This document shows positions 38,379 through 49,900 of a stretch of 64,000 nucleotides of DNA, piece by piece. Numbering within the stretch: the stretch's first letter is position 1; every line of letters starts with the position of its first letter. This stretch comes from an uncultured Chlorobiaceae bacterium (GTDB lineage: Bacteria; Bacteroidota; Chlorobiia; Chlorobiales; Chlorobiaceae). Under the pieces are notes generated by a model. That model worked only from the letters and a program-made list of their open reading frames with translations. It had not been told where the DNA came from and did no database searches. The translations under genes and the position numbers were made by a program. The DNA is taken from NCBI GenBank assembly GCA_903869365.1, contig CAIPYV010000118.1, positions 1 through 64,000 of the forward strand, read 5' to 3'.

Positions 38379-39239
38379 ATCGGCTGCCGGCATACGGGAT
38401 ACCTCCGCTGCAGTAAAGACAGGGCCCTCCTTGCACACATAGATCGAGCCGACATTGCATCGACCGCATTTACCGAGACCGCATTTCATTCTGTTTTCAA
38501 GCGTTGTATAGACGTTTGACTCATCAAAACCAAGTTTTTTGAGCGAGATGAGCGTGAATTTGATCATGATTGGCGGCCCGCAAATGATCGCAATGCAGTT
38601 ATCAGGAGATGGAGCAGCTTCCTCAAGCACTGTGGGTACAAAGCCAATTCTGTTTTTCCAGTCGGGTGACTCTCCGCCCGGATCAACGGTCAAGACAAGA
38701 TCGACATCGCTTCGTTCCTGCCACTCTTCCAGTTCATGTTTGTAAACCAAGTCGGCCACGGTACGGGCTCCATATACAATGGTGACCTTGCCGAATTTTT
38801 CTCGCTGGTCAAGGCATGACCATATAACACTTCGCGTCGGTGGCAGGGCAATTCCGCCTGATATGAAGAGAAGGTTTTTGCCATGAAACTCCTCAATAGG
38901 AAAGCGGTTACCGTAGGGGCCCCTGAATGTGATGAGGTCGCCGATGTCAGCATTTGCCAGCGCAGAGGTCACCCTGCCTGATTGACGGAAGGTGCATTCA
39001 ATATAATCCTTGCGTGTTTCGGGGCTTGCGACACAGAATGTGCTCTCTCCCTCGCCGTAAACGCCGTAGAGACCGAACATGCCGGTACGGAATGTTTCCT
39101 TAAAAAACTGATGGTCAGTCGCATCTTGAAACTCGAGTCTCATGGTTTTTACACCTGGAGCTTCGTCGTGGCGGCCCACAATTTTCATGATGGCCGGCTT
39201 GTAGATGTTCTGTTGTGTGTTGTGGATGTTTTCTGTCAC
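38373..39239 (-). CDS. FAD/NAD(P)-binding oxidoreductase subunit (FloxA / AsrB-like)
   Basis: FRGPYGNRFPIEEFHGKNLLFISGGIALPPTRSVI; CGLGKCGRCNVGSIYVCKEGPVF. Confidence 0.87.
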   Translation of the reverse strand: MTENIHNTQQNIYKPAIMKIVGRHDEAPGVKTMRLEFQDATDHQFFKETFRTGMFGLYGVYGEGESTFCVASPETRKDYIECTFRQSGRVTSALANADIGDLITFRGPYGNRFPIEEFHGKNLLFISGGIALPPTRSVIWSCLDQREKFGKVTIVYGARTVADLVYKHELEEWQERSDVDLVLTVDPGGESPDWKNRIGFVPTVLEEAAPSPDNCIAIICGPPIMIKFTLISLKKLGFDESNVYTTLENRMKCGLGKCGRCNVGSIYVCKEGPVFTAAEVSRMPAADL

Positions 39240-40249
39240 TGCGATAATTTTGATATCTCTTGTAAGGTCTCGGTAATTCCCATGTCAACCGGGCACTGGC
39301 GTGAGCATCGACCGCATCCGCTGCAACTGTTCACACTGAACTTGCCTGGAAAATAATTAAATTTGTGCATGATTCGCTGACGCCATCGTGCAGATTGAGT
39401 TGATCGGGGGTTATGGCCTGAGGTGTGCATGGTAAAGAGAGCAAACGAGCAACTGTCCCAGTTTTTTCGTCTGATGCCGGTGTAGGTATCACCTTCATCC
39501 TGAATGTCAAAACAGTGACAGGTTGGACAGAGGTAGGTACACGAAGCACAGCCGATACAACGCATTGATATTTCTTTCCAGAATCTGCTTTCAAAATGTT
39601 CAGGATTCTGCAGCCAGGCGACACAAGCGTCAAGGTCAAACTTTTTCTCAACGATCGCCAAGGGAGCTACCTGCTCGGAGCTTTCCTGCAGGATATCAGC
39701 AATTGTTTTGAAAGCTTCCCGTCCACGGCCAGTAAGTTCCTCAACCTGCCACCCTTTATTGTTTTCAAGTGGCCGAAGCAGGATATCGGAGCCTTTGGTA
39801 CTATCGGGGGACATTTTAAGGGAGGTGCACATACAGAAATCATCAGATTTAGTGCATGCTATGGTCACAATAACCGATTCATTGCGTCTCTGAAACCAGT
39901 ATTCATCCTTATAGTCCCATCCAAAAAGAGGATCGTCAATTGCCATCCCTGAAGCATCGCATGGTCGCGCACCAAAAATAATTCTTGGTCCGGAGGGCGG
40001 TAGACATTCGGATGTGTCGATTGATTCTTTTTTTATCGTATAACGCAACATCGGTTCACTCTGCGGAAAGAACAGATCCTTGATCGAACGGTCGGGCAGA
40101 ACATGTCCAAACTCTAATTCGGCAGCATGTTCAACAGCAGCATAGGTTGAAATATTGGCTCTCTGTACAGGGCCGATAACGGTAAAACCAGCTGATTTCC
40201 ATCGTTCGACACACTTGTCAAGTTTATCGCTGAAAAGGATTTTTGTCAT
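39236..40249 (-). CDS. 4Fe-4S dicluster subunit (FloxB / AsrA-like)
   Basis: FGARPCDASGMAIDD, CIGCASCTYLCPTCHCFDIQDE, CSGCGRCSRQCPVDMGI. Confidence 0.87.
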   Translation of the reverse strand: MTKILFSDKLDKCVERWKSAGFTVIGPVQRANISTYAAVEHAAELEFGHVLPDRSIKDLFFPQSEPMLRYTIKKESIDTSECLPPSGPRIIFGARPCDASGMAIDDPLFGWDYKDEYWFQRRNESVIVTIACTKSDDFCMCTSLKMSPDSTKGSDILLRPLENNKGWQVEELTGRGREAFKTIADILQESSEQVAPLAIVEKKFDLDACVAWLQNPEHFESRFWKEISMRCIGCASCTYLCPTCHCFDIQDEGDTYTGIRRKNWDSCSFALFTMHTSGHNPRSTQSARWRQRIMHKFNYFPGKFSVNSCSGCGRCSRQCPVDMGITETLQEISKLSQ

Positions 40250-40263
40250 ACGAGTTTGTATAC

Positions 40264-41094
40264 TTAGAGAATGAATGTCTCGGAATCGTCTTTTTTAAAA
40301 CTGGCGAGTACTGGCTCCTGGGTTTTGCTCATACCGGCAAAGTGATCGAATGCCCCAAGTACCTCCTCAGCCATTCTGTGGTTGATGAGACGAAGCGGTA
40401 TATTGACCGGACATGCACGGTCACAATTGCCACATTCGACGCAGCGTCCGGAAAGGTGAAATGCCCTGACGATATTCCATTCAAAATTTCCGAGTGAATG
40501 TGAAGAGGTATTGACCCATTGCGGCTGATTGCTGTCGACAATACAGCGACGGCAGTAGCACATGGGGCAAGCCTGGCGGCATGCGTAACATTTGATGCAC
40601 TTGGCAAACTCCTCCTGCCAGAAAGAAAACCGCTCCTGCGGACTCATTTTTTCGATTCTTTCAAACAGAGCTTCTTCTATGGCTTCAGGAGCACCTTCCT
40701 TGCTTGAGCCGATCACATCCGAAAACTCCTCGACATGGATCCCTTTCAAAGCCTTGACTTCATTTCCATCGACATCAAATCCAAAGATAACAATCTGATC
40801 TGCATCAAGCTGAGATTCAGCAGCAAGAACATTGATAGCACGTATACCTTCGGGTCGGAGAAAGACCGCCACACGCTTTTCATCGCTCAGGAGCCCTTCA
40901 CTGACAAGATAACCTGAGAGATTGGTTATGCATGCATCATCGAGCAACAGGCGTTCGACATCATCCGGTGAACTGATAAAGAGTGGACGACGACGATTGG
41001 CGGTTGTGCCTTTGCCATAGCCGATAACCATTTTGACTGCGCCGCCTGAAAGGAGTTCCTTTGCTCTTGTTCTGTATTGTTTCTCGATACTCAT
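40264..41094 (-). CDS. 4Fe-4S ferredoxin-type subunit (FloxC-like)
   Basis: CIKCYACRQACPMCYCRRC, CVECGNCDRACPVNIPLRLI. Confidence 0.82.
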   Translation of the reverse strand: MSIEKQYRTRAKELLSGGAVKMVIGYGKGTTANRRRPLFISSPDDVERLLLDDACITNLSGYLVSEGLLSDEKRVAVFLRPEGIRAINVLAAESQLDADQIVIFGFDVDGNEVKALKGIHVEEFSDVIGSSKEGAPEAIEEALFERIEKMSPQERFSFWQEEFAKCIKCYACRQACPMCYCRRCIVDSNQPQWVNTSSHSLGNFEWNIVRAFHLSGRCVECGNCDRACPVNIPLRLINHRMAEEVLGAFDHFAGMSKTQEPVLASFKKDDSETFIL

Positions 41095-41105
41095 TCCATG
41101 TTTTT

Positions 41106-41555
41106 TTAGAGTGATGCCGGGGCCTGGGTCTGCTCGATCAACTGACTGTACTGTTCAAAAGGACCGAGTTTGCGGATATCCTCAGTGACGCTGTTTATAA
41201 ATTCAGCAAACTTTACGCCTTCCGCCGCACTGATCCAGGAGTACTTGATCCGCTCCGGAGGTATTCCTATAAAGTCAAGCAAGGCACGAAAAACCATCCA
41301 TCTGCGCCGTGCGTGATAGTTTCCATGGGTAAAATGACAATCCCCGGGGTGGCATCCGCTTATTAGTACTCCGTCAGCCCCTTTCTGCAGAGCTTTCAAG
41401 ATAAACATCGGACTTATCCGACCGGTGCAGGGGAGACGGATAATGCGCACATTAGGTGCATATTTCAGTCGGCTTGTCCCTGCAAGGTCAGCTCCCGCAT
41501 AGGTACAGTAGGTGCAGACAAAAGCTATGATTTTCGGCTCGAATGGTTCACTCAT
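41106..41555 (-). CDS. MvhD/FloxD-like hydrogenase-type Fe-S subunit
   Basis: IIAFVCTYCTYAGADLAGTSRLKYAPNVRIIRLPCTGRISPMFILKALQKGADGVLISGCHPGDCHF. Confidence 0.9.
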   Translation of the reverse strand: MSEPFEPKIIAFVCTYCTYAGADLAGTSRLKYAPNVRIIRLPCTGRISPMFILKALQKGADGVLISGCHPGDCHFTHGNYHARRRWMVFRALLDFIGIPPERIKYSWISAAEGVKFAEFINSVTEDIRKLGPFEQYSQLIEQTQAPASL

Positions 41556-41607
41556 CAGCTAACTCCGGTAGCAAAGTTCTGTTGTTCAGCATAACGAAGA
41601 GCTCTTT

Positions 41608-43578
41608 TCAGAGGCCCATCACTTCTGCAAAAATCTGTTTTTCAGTAAAGCCTGCCAGATCAAGACTGTTTGAACGGCAGAAGGTGACACAAGTGCCGCA
41701 ACCCTGGCAAAGCCCGGGATTGACGGACGCCACCCGCTTGATGATCCTCCCCGAACGGTCGAGTATATCTTTTTGCTCAATAGCATTGTAGGGGCAGGCA
41801 AGCACGCAACCCCAGCATCCCGCACAGGTTGCTTCATTATTTGTAGCAACTACAGGCTCCCTCTCAAGCATCTCCTTACTGAAAAGAGCAAGAATTTTGC
41901 TTGCCGAGGCCGATGCCTGAGCGACTGAATCTGGAATGTCTTTCGGCGACTGGCAAGCTCCTGCAAGGAAAACGCCAGCTGTCGATGATTCAACAGGCCT
42001 GAGTTTAAGATGGGCCTCATTGTAGAATCCATATTCGTCATAACCTATACCGATGGTTTTGGCAAACTCTTTTGCATCAGGCTGTGAAACAATCGCGGTA
42101 GCCAATACCACCATATCGGCAGCTATCTCAACAGGTCTGCCCAGAAGAGTATCAACCCCTCTGACCATCAGCTTCCCGTTTTCCTGCCACACCTTGCTGA
42201 CCCTGCCCCTTATATAAGCTGCTTCGTCTTCCTCAATAGCTCTGCGGCTGAACTCATCGTATCCCTTGCCTGCAGCACGGATATCCATATAAAAAATATG
42301 AGTTTTTCCTCCGTGAACCTTGTGGGCATACAACATGGCGTGCTTGGCCGTGTACATGCAGCATATCTTGGAACAATAGCGTACCCCTTTTGACGGGTCG
42401 CGTGATCCTGCACACTGGATAAAGACCACAGTTTCTGGTTCAGCCCCATCCGAAGGACGCGTGATTTTTCCTGCTGTCGGGCCACTTGCTGAAGCCAGAC
42501 GCTCGAACTGCAGGCCGTTAATGACATCGGGATATTTTCCGTAGCCATACTCTCCATACATGCTATTATTCTGAACCTGGAATCCTGTGGCAACCACAAT
42601 GGCACCTATTTCAAGGTCCACAAAGGTGTCCGTCATAGTAAAGTCGATAGCATCGCACTGGCAGGTTTTAGAACAGATTTTGCATTTTCCGTTCTTGAAA
42701 TAGATGCAGTTCGCTTTATCAATAACAGGGATATTTGGCACAGACTGGGCAAAGGGCGTGTAAATGGCTGTACGTTTTCCAAGACTGCAATCGAACTCAC
42801 TTGAGATTTTCTTTGCAGGACATTTTGTTATACAATCGCCGCAACCGGTACATTTATCAATATCAACGTAGCGCGATTTCATGCGTACCCTGACGGTAAA
42901 GTTTCCAATATATCCATCAACGCTTTCAATTTCAGCATAGGTAAGCAGTCGGATCTTTGGATGCTGAGCAGCTTCGACCATTCTTGGAGTCATGATGCAC
43001 TGAGAGCAGTCAAGCGTCGGAAAAGTCTCGGACAATTGAGCCATGTGGCCGCCAAGTGAGGGCTCTCGTTCAACCAGAACAACCTCCTGACCGGCATTGG
43101 CAATATCGAGTGCCGCCTGTATGCCAGCAATGCCTCCTCCAATGACAAGAGCGCGACGGGTCACAGGCACCTCAATTGGGGTCAGCTTATTGTTGCGCTT
43201 AACTTTTTCGACCATCGAACGGGTGATGTCCACGGCTTTTTCTGTCGCCTGATCCTTATCGGTATGCACCCATGAGCACTGTTCGCGAATGTTGGCAATT
43301 TCGCACAAATAGGGGTTCAGGCCGGCTTCGGCACATGCCTTGCGGAATGTGGATTCGTGCATTCTTGGAGAGCAGGCAGCAACGACAACACCGGTAAGGT
43401 TATTTTCGCGTATGGCTCTTTTAACGCTCTCCTGACCCGGATCAGAACAAAAATATTTGTACTCCACCGAAACCGCAACGCCCGGGTGATCACCCATGGC
43501 CGCAACAAGTTTGGTACAGTCAACTTTTGAGCCGATATTTTCGCCGCAGTGACATATAAATACCCCTATTTTCGCCAT
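41608..43578 (-). CDS. hdrA: Heterodisulfide reductase subunit A-like protein
   Basis: IGVFICHCGENIGSKVDC, ALVIGGGIAGIQAALDIANAG, CTGCGDCITKCP, CAGCWGCVLACPYNAI, CQGCGTCVTFC. Confidence 0.94.
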   Translation of the reverse strand: MAKIGVFICHCGENIGSKVDCTKLVAAMGDHPGVAVSVEYKYFCSDPGQESVKRAIRENNLTGVVVAACSPRMHESTFRKACAEAGLNPYLCEIANIREQCSWVHTDKDQATEKAVDITRSMVEKVKRNNKLTPIEVPVTRRALVIGGGIAGIQAALDIANAGQEVVLVEREPSLGGHMAQLSETFPTLDCSQCIMTPRMVEAAQHPKIRLLTYAEIESVDGYIGNFTVRVRMKSRYVDIDKCTGCGDCITKCPAKKISSEFDCSLGKRTAIYTPFAQSVPNIPVIDKANCIYFKNGKCKICSKTCQCDAIDFTMTDTFVDLEIGAIVVATGFQVQNNSMYGEYGYGKYPDVINGLQFERLASASGPTAGKITRPSDGAEPETVVFIQCAGSRDPSKGVRYCSKICCMYTAKHAMLYAHKVHGGKTHIFYMDIRAAGKGYDEFSRRAIEEDEAAYIRGRVSKVWQENGKLMVRGVDTLLGRPVEIAADMVVLATAIVSQPDAKEFAKTIGIGYDEYGFYNEAHLKLRPVESSTAGVFLAGACQSPKDIPDSVAQASASASKILALFSKEMLEREPVVATNNEATCAGCWGCVLACPYNAIEQKDILDRSGRIIKRVASVNPGLCQGCGTCVTFCRSNSLDLAGFTEKQIFAEVMGL

Positions 43579-43700
43579 AATTCAATCATTTAATATGAAG
43601 CCGCCATAATGACGGTACAGAGCAAATCATGTTCACGAATGCATTGTCAATTTCGGTGATCTTTACAATCGCCGATGACCAACTGTATAATTGTTATTGT

Positions 43701-45209
43701 TTAAAGATTCGAAACCAGATCGAGTGCAGGAACAAAATGTTTACCCACAGCAACTTCAGACGGATTGGCTCCGCAGGCAATGGCCACAAGTTCCGAAATA
43801 TAGTAAACGGGCATCGGTTTTACATCACCGAACCGCTTTCTCATGCCTTCCTGACGCATGTCGAGATTGGTATGGCAAAGGGGACAGGCGACAACAAATG
43901 CATCTGCACCATTTGCAATAGCATTTTTTGAAATTTTATAGGTGAGTTCTTCGACAAGTGGCTGCTGGGCCAGTGTGAGACCTGCTCCACAGCACTCTAT
44001 TTTGAATGCCCACTCAACAGGTGTGGCTCCAAGTGCACTCATGATGGCTTCCATCTTGAGCGGGTTTTCGGTGTCATCAAAACCCATCGCCTCCATCGGC
44101 CGTACCAGCAGACAACCGTAATAGCATGCAAGATTAATTCCAGTGAGCGGTTTTGTTACCCTTTTTTTAATCTCTGCCGGATCCATCGCTTCAAGCAACT
44201 GGGTAACACCGATAAATTCTGCCTTGCAACTCGGTTCTATTCCGGTTATAGAACGAACTTCCTCGCGCAACTCAGGCGAATCCATCAGCGCTTGACGGGT
44301 GGTTACCTGGCGGTTCTGGCATGCTGCACATGGAGCAAGAACACAGGTCAGTCCTTGTGCATCAGCAAGTGCTTGGTTCCTGGCCGGAAGAAGCAGGGCA
44401 AGCTTGTGGTTGGTGGCATGGGCCGAAGTCGCGCCACAGCAGTTCCAGTCTTCAATTTCCTGGAGTTTCACACCGAGCAGTGAGCACATTTTTTTAACTG
44501 AAATATCAAATTCCTTAGCTGTACCGCTCAGTGAACATCCAGGATAGTACCCGATGGTCATGCCAGGTTGAATTGACAGGGGAGTATTCGGTTTAAAGAC
44601 TTTCTTTATCGGGCGTCGTTTTGGCAGTGACGGATGAAACGGCTGTTCGGAGGCTTTAAATATTTTGGCGATCTGATCCTTTCCTTTTACCCCGCCTTTA
44701 CCGGTAAGGGTATGCAGTGGGTTGATCTTTCCCTCCCTGATCATCTTGACGCCGGATGCGGCATCCTGAAGAAATGATCTGGTGCGGAGTTTGTAACTGT
44801 TGACCAGAGAGAGTTCCTCAAGACGGCCGTGTTTACGGATGTTGTTGAGGAAAGAGAGGTGAAAGGCATTGACCAGTTTTTTTGCCTTGTCTTCGGAAAT
44901 AATGTTTTTTTCAAGCGCCAGTGCTCTTAGCGAGTCCATGGTGGCAGCAATTTCCATGTTCTGGGGACATCGCGATGTACAGGTCTGACAGCCCAGACAG
45001 TACCAGAGTGCATCACTTTTCAGAGCTTCTTCCATAAACCCGGCCTGTACCAGGCGCATGATTCTCGCTGGAGGATTATCCATGAATGTTCCCGCCGGAC
45101 AGCCAGCCGTGCATTTACCGCACTGGTAACAGCAGTTGTAGTCATTACCTGTGGATTCCTCAAGTTGATGCTTAAGGGAATCCGATACTGTCATCTTGAT
45201 ATTGGACAC
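43701..45209 (-). CDS. HdrC-HdrB fusion protein
   Basis: HdrC: CYQCGKCTAGCP, CLGCQTCTSRCP; HdrB CCG domains: YYPGCSLSGTAKEFD, NCCGATSAH, LAPCAACQNRQ, CCGAGLTLAQ. Confidence 0.9.
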   Translation of the reverse strand: MSNIKMTVSDSLKHQLEESTGNDYNCCYQCGKCTAGCPAGTFMDNPPARIMRLVQAGFMEEALKSDALWYCLGCQTCTSRCPQNMEIAATMDSLRALALEKNIISEDKAKKLVNAFHLSFLNNIRKHGRLEELSLVNSYKLRTRSFLQDAASGVKMIREGKINPLHTLTGKGGVKGKDQIAKIFKASEQPFHPSLPKRRPIKKVFKPNTPLSIQPGMTIGYYPGCSLSGTAKEFDISVKKMCSLLGVKLQEIEDWNCCGATSAHATNHKLALLLPARNQALADAQGLTCVLAPCAACQNRQVTTRQALMDSPELREEVRSITGIEPSCKAEFIGVTQLLEAMDPAEIKKRVTKPLTGINLACYYGCLLVRPMEAMGFDDTENPLKMEAIMSALGATPVEWAFKIECCGAGLTLAQQPLVEELTYKISKNAIANGADAFVVACPLCHTNLDMRQEGMRKRFGDVKPMPVYYISELVAIACGANPSEVAVGKHFVPALDLVSNL

Positions 45210-45678
45210 GTGGTATATGTTACTTTACGTGGAGCAGGAAGTGAAATGACACAAAAACAGTATGTTAAGGAAAAATACATTAATGTCAAATTCCCCAGCC
45301 TTAATTATTCATCCTCGAGTATAAGAGAGAGCCTCGATGATGTCTGCACATTGATGAAGAGAAAACACCAATAATAATAAAAGCGTTCAATGGACGGAAG
45401 ATAAATTTTCTTTCAAGAACGAATGGGTCAAGAACGGATGTCTATTGACGTAATTTACCGTGGGTCGCTGTGCTGAAAAAAAAAATTTCAAACCGGACAA
45501 ATTACACACTCAACCCCGGAAAAAAACAAAAAAAATTAACTTTTACAGGTTTTTTTAAAATATCAAAAAAAATGATAATGTATTATTGGCGTATATAGCG
45601 TGTATCTCGCGTCGCCGTTTTTCTCAGGCTGTAAGGTGAGAAGATCGCTGAAAAGATAAAAATCTGATAGGCAAAACC

Positions 45679-46314
45679 CTACCTGATGAAATGGGTATAA
45701 ATTTTGTCAACTGATTCGGGCCTCGGGATTGATGTCTGGGTTTCTTCACGCATTTTAAGAAGCCAGGCCATATTCCGTCCGAGGAGATCCATAATCTGCA
45801 CACCTTCGGCATCCTGTAGCACTTCACCTGGAGTTCTGCCATGAGTGATATTCCAGTAATTTGAGGTGGCAAGAATCATTTCTGAATAGGTCAGATAATG
45901 GTTCAAGCTGTCGAATGTTGAAGAGCCTCCTGTCCGGCGAACAGCAACAACTGCGGCGGCAACTTTCTGGCGGAACAACCCTCCATTAACTCCAGCGACA
46001 TAAAACGCCCGGTCGAGAAAACATTTCATGGTACCTGCAATGCCCGCATAGTAAACCGGTGAGCCAAGAATGAGGCCGTCAGCAGGTTTTATCAACTGTA
46101 TCCATTCATTGAGAGGGTCGGTTGTTATGCTGCATTTTTCGTCTTTATTTTTCGCACATTTTCCACAGGCCATGCACCCTCTGACTGCCTTGTTCCCAAC
46201 ATGGATAATCTCAAACTCTATGCCGTTTTCCTGCAGTTTCCTGCCGACACCTGTCAGTGCATGCCAAGTGTTTCCATCCTGTTTTGGACTTCCGTTGATT
46301 GCTATAACCTTCAT
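45679..46314 (-). CDS. Flavodoxin-family NAD(P)H-dependent FMN reductase / iron-sulfur flavoprotein-like
   Basis: MKVIAINGSPKQDGNTWHAL, CMACGKCAKNKDEKC, ILGSPVYYAGIAGTMKCFLDRAF; internal Met chosen. Confidence 0.88.
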   Translation of the reverse strand: MKVIAINGSPKQDGNTWHALTGVGRKLQENGIEFEIIHVGNKAVRGCMACGKCAKNKDEKCSITTDPLNEWIQLIKPADGLILGSPVYYAGIAGTMKCFLDRAFYVAGVNGGLFRQKVAAAVVAVRRTGGSSTFDSLNHYLTYSEMILATSNYWNITHGRTPGEVLQDAEGVQIMDLLGRNMAWLLKMREETQTSIPRPESVDKIYTHFIR

Positions 46315-46948
46315 TTTTTTTGTTTTGACAGGTTTACACCATTCTGCAGCAATAATGAGAGTAAAGCTATTCGTGCCTTTGCTGTTATCGTGTATGAGAT
46401 GATTGTGTATATCATGTTTTGCATTATATGACATTTTTCAAACTATTGAAACCTTAAGTTGATGTAATCTGCTATCAAGAAGGATTGTATCCTGCAAACT
46501 CAATGGTTGTGTTGTTAATGGATGAGCTTAACAATGGCGCTATTCGGGTTGCATTTTGGGGAGCGCTCGCCATGGGGTTAGCGATAAATAATTGAAAAAT
46601 CGCTTGGTATACGGTATTATTTTTTTGGAAAAGTAATTTGTGTTTTGTAGGATTAATTAGAGTGGTATTAATAAACTTCTTAATTCCATTCGGTACCCCA
46701 CATTTTATTTCGAGCAGTATTCTGTCATTGTAGAAATACCTGTGAGTCCTGATTGTACAGTACTCATTACCACCGATGGTCGCATGTGCAGTTTAGAGTA
46801 TATCCAGGTTTAACAACACCCGGATAAAAACTCAACAAACGTTTTTCAATAGTTCCTGGTACGCTCAACATTAGAAGGCAAAGGATAGCCTCAACTTCTT
46901 TGTTGCGCGTACGCTTGAGGTGTATCATCACGTCTCAATTGAAAACCC

Positions 46949-49900
46949 ATGGCACAGAATGAGCAAGAGAGAGTAAAAGAAAGCGGTCAGGATCAGCAGG
47001 GTGTAAAAGCCCCTTCCATCAATCTGCCCAAAGGTGGTGGCGCCATCAAGGGTATCGGCGAGAAGTTTGCCGCCAACCCTGTTACCGGCACTGGCTCGAT
47101 GACCGTTCCTATAGCCACCAGTCCCGGACGTTCAGGCTTTGGCCCACAGCTTTCATTCTCCTATGACTCCGGTGCAGGAAACGGTCCCTTCGGGTTTGGT
47201 TGGAGTCTGTCACTACCCTCGATTAGCCGCAAAACAGATAAAGGTTTACCGCAATATCGAGATGCTGAGGAGTCCGATATTTTCATTCTATCCGGTGTCG
47301 AGGATCTGGTTCCGGAGTTTGAAAAGGATGATACTGGTACATGGGTAATGAAGGATGGCAGGCACGTCATTCATGACAAACCAAGAGTGGTTGATGGAAT
47401 CGCATACACCATTCGTCGCTATCGTCCTCGAATTGAAGGGTTGTTCGCCCGTATTGAGCGATGGACGAATTCTGAAGGGAGTGTCCATTGGCGTTCGATC
47501 TCGAAAGACAATATCCTGACCATTTATGGCAAAGATGACAATTCGCGCATTGCTGATTCTGATGATAAAACTCACATTTTCAGCTGGCTGATCTGCGAGA
47601 CACGCGACGACAAGGGTAATGCCGTCATATACAACTATAAAGGGGAGGATGGTGCAGGCGTAACGCTCAACCGGGCGAACGAACGTAACAGGACGCGAAC
47701 TGCCAACCGATACTTGAAACGTATTGTCTACGGAAATAAATCAACACTGCTTGATGATCAAGGCCATCGCCTTCCTTTTTTGACTGATGCACAAGTCAAG
47801 AATGCGGAATGGATGTTCGAGGTCGTTTTTGATTATGGAGATCATGATTCAGCTTCGCCAAAACCGGGAGACGATGAAGCCAAAAACCCCGCTGGAGTGC
47901 TCAACTATCCGTGGAAGCTTCGCCATGATTCGTTTTCCTCCTATCGTTCAGGTTTTGAAGTCCGGACTTACCGACTGTGCCAAAGGGTCTTGATGTTCCA
48001 CCATTTTCCAGGCGAAGCCAATGTGGAACGCGACTGTCTGGTTCGTTCCACCGACTTCACCTACAGCCAGACACTGGAACCCACAAGTGTCAATACTCCT
48101 GCGTATACATTCCTCTTAGCTGCAACCCAGTCCGGCTATAAGCGTGACGGCAACGCCTACCTCAAACGCAGTCTGCCTCCGGTTGAGTTCGAATACTCAC
48201 AACCTGTCGTGCAGGACAGGGTAGAGGAAGTCGACGCGGAGAGTCTTGAGAACCTGCCGATTGGCGTCGATGGTTCTTCATACCAATGGACTGATCTGCA
48301 CGGTGAAGGTATTCCCGGTATTCTCACTGAGCAGGGCGGAACATGGTACTACAAGCGCAATATCAGTCCGATAAACATATATGACAGCAATGGTTCAGCG
48401 CATGTCGAGGCAAAATTTGCGCCTGTTGAAACAGTTGCTGAAAAACCAAATCTCGCTCTTGCCGGTGGTGCGCAGTTCATGGACCTTGCAGGTGACGGAC
48501 AACTTGACCTGGTGGTCATGGATGGCCCTATGCCCGGTTTTTACGAACATGACACAGAGGAAGGTTGGCAACCGTTTCGCTCATTTTCTTCTCGACTCAA
48601 CCGGGATATGCACGATCCGAACCTGAAACTTGTGGATTTGGATGGAGACGGTCATGCCGATGTGCTGATTACCGAAGACAATGCGTTCATCTGGCACCCG
48701 TCACTGGCTGAGGAAGGCTTTGGTCCGGCTCGTCGTGTGACTCAGGCATTTGACGAAGAGAAAGGGCCGCGACTGGTCTTCGCCGATGGCACCCAGTCTA
48801 TCTATCTTGCCGATCTCAGTGGGGACGGTCTCAGCGATCTTGTGCGTATCCGTAATGGGGAGGTGTGCTACTGGCCCAACCTCGGGTATTGTCGGTTCGG
48901 TGCCAAGGTTACCATGGACAACTCTCCCTGGTTCGACAACCCCGACCAGTTTGATCACAAACGCATCCGGTTGGCAGATATTGACGGCTCAGGGACTACC
49001 GATATCATCTACCTGCACCGCGATGGCGTTCGTCTCTACTTCAACCAATCCGGCAATTGCTGGAGTAATCAAAAAGTCCTGAATGTCTTCCTCCGTGTGG
49101 ACGATATGGTTTCCATAGTTCCCACCGACCTGCTTGGTAACGGAACCACATGCCTGCTCTGGTCATCACCACTGCCGGGTGACGCGAGGCGGCAGATGCG
49201 CTACGTCAACCTGATGGGAAATCAGAAACCGCACTTGCTTCTTTCCACAAGGAACAATCTTGGCGCCGTAACCAGCGTCCAATATGCTCCATCGACAAAG
49301 TTTTATCTGCAGGACAAGCGCGATGGAAAACCATGGATCACCAAACTTCCATTTCCAGTGCATGTTGTCGAAAAAGTCACCGTCACCGATAAATGGCGTA
49401 AGACATCATTTTCCACTACATATTCCTATCATCACGGCTATTTCGATGGCATAGAACGAGAGTTTCGAGGATTTGGCCGGGTCGAGCAGGTGGACGTTGA
49501 GTCCTATGGCGAATTTGCACAGGGAAATGTCGCCAGCCCCTATATCACTAGCGACAAAACGCTCTACCAGCCACCGGTCAAAACTACCACATGGTACCAT
49601 ACCGGTGCTTTTTTCGACCGTGAACGAATTCTCTCGCGTTTTGAGCATGAGTATTTCCCCAACTGGCTCAAAAACCGGTATCCCAACCTGAACATTATTT
49701 TTAAGGAAAACCCGCTCCCAGAACCCGATTTGGGATTCAAAAACCTCACTGCTGAAGAGTGGCGTGAAGCCCTGCGCGCGTGCAAAGGAATGATGCTGCG
49801 CCAGGAAATAGTAGAACTCGATGTCGATGCGCTTGAGCGGCCTGATAACCCGGAACAACTTCCTGTTAGGCTGTTAACCACAGCCTACCACAACTGTCAC

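Noticed and set aside
45165-45374. 69-aa plus ORF divergent to hdrCB
   Set aside because: First third overlaps the hdrCB start on the opposite strand; no family features. A 42-aa internal version from 45246 is possible but unsupported.
46440-46948. Possible gene remnant upstream of the Tc locus
   Set aside because: Short peptide-like stretches only; no ORF or recognisable family, so left as intergenic.
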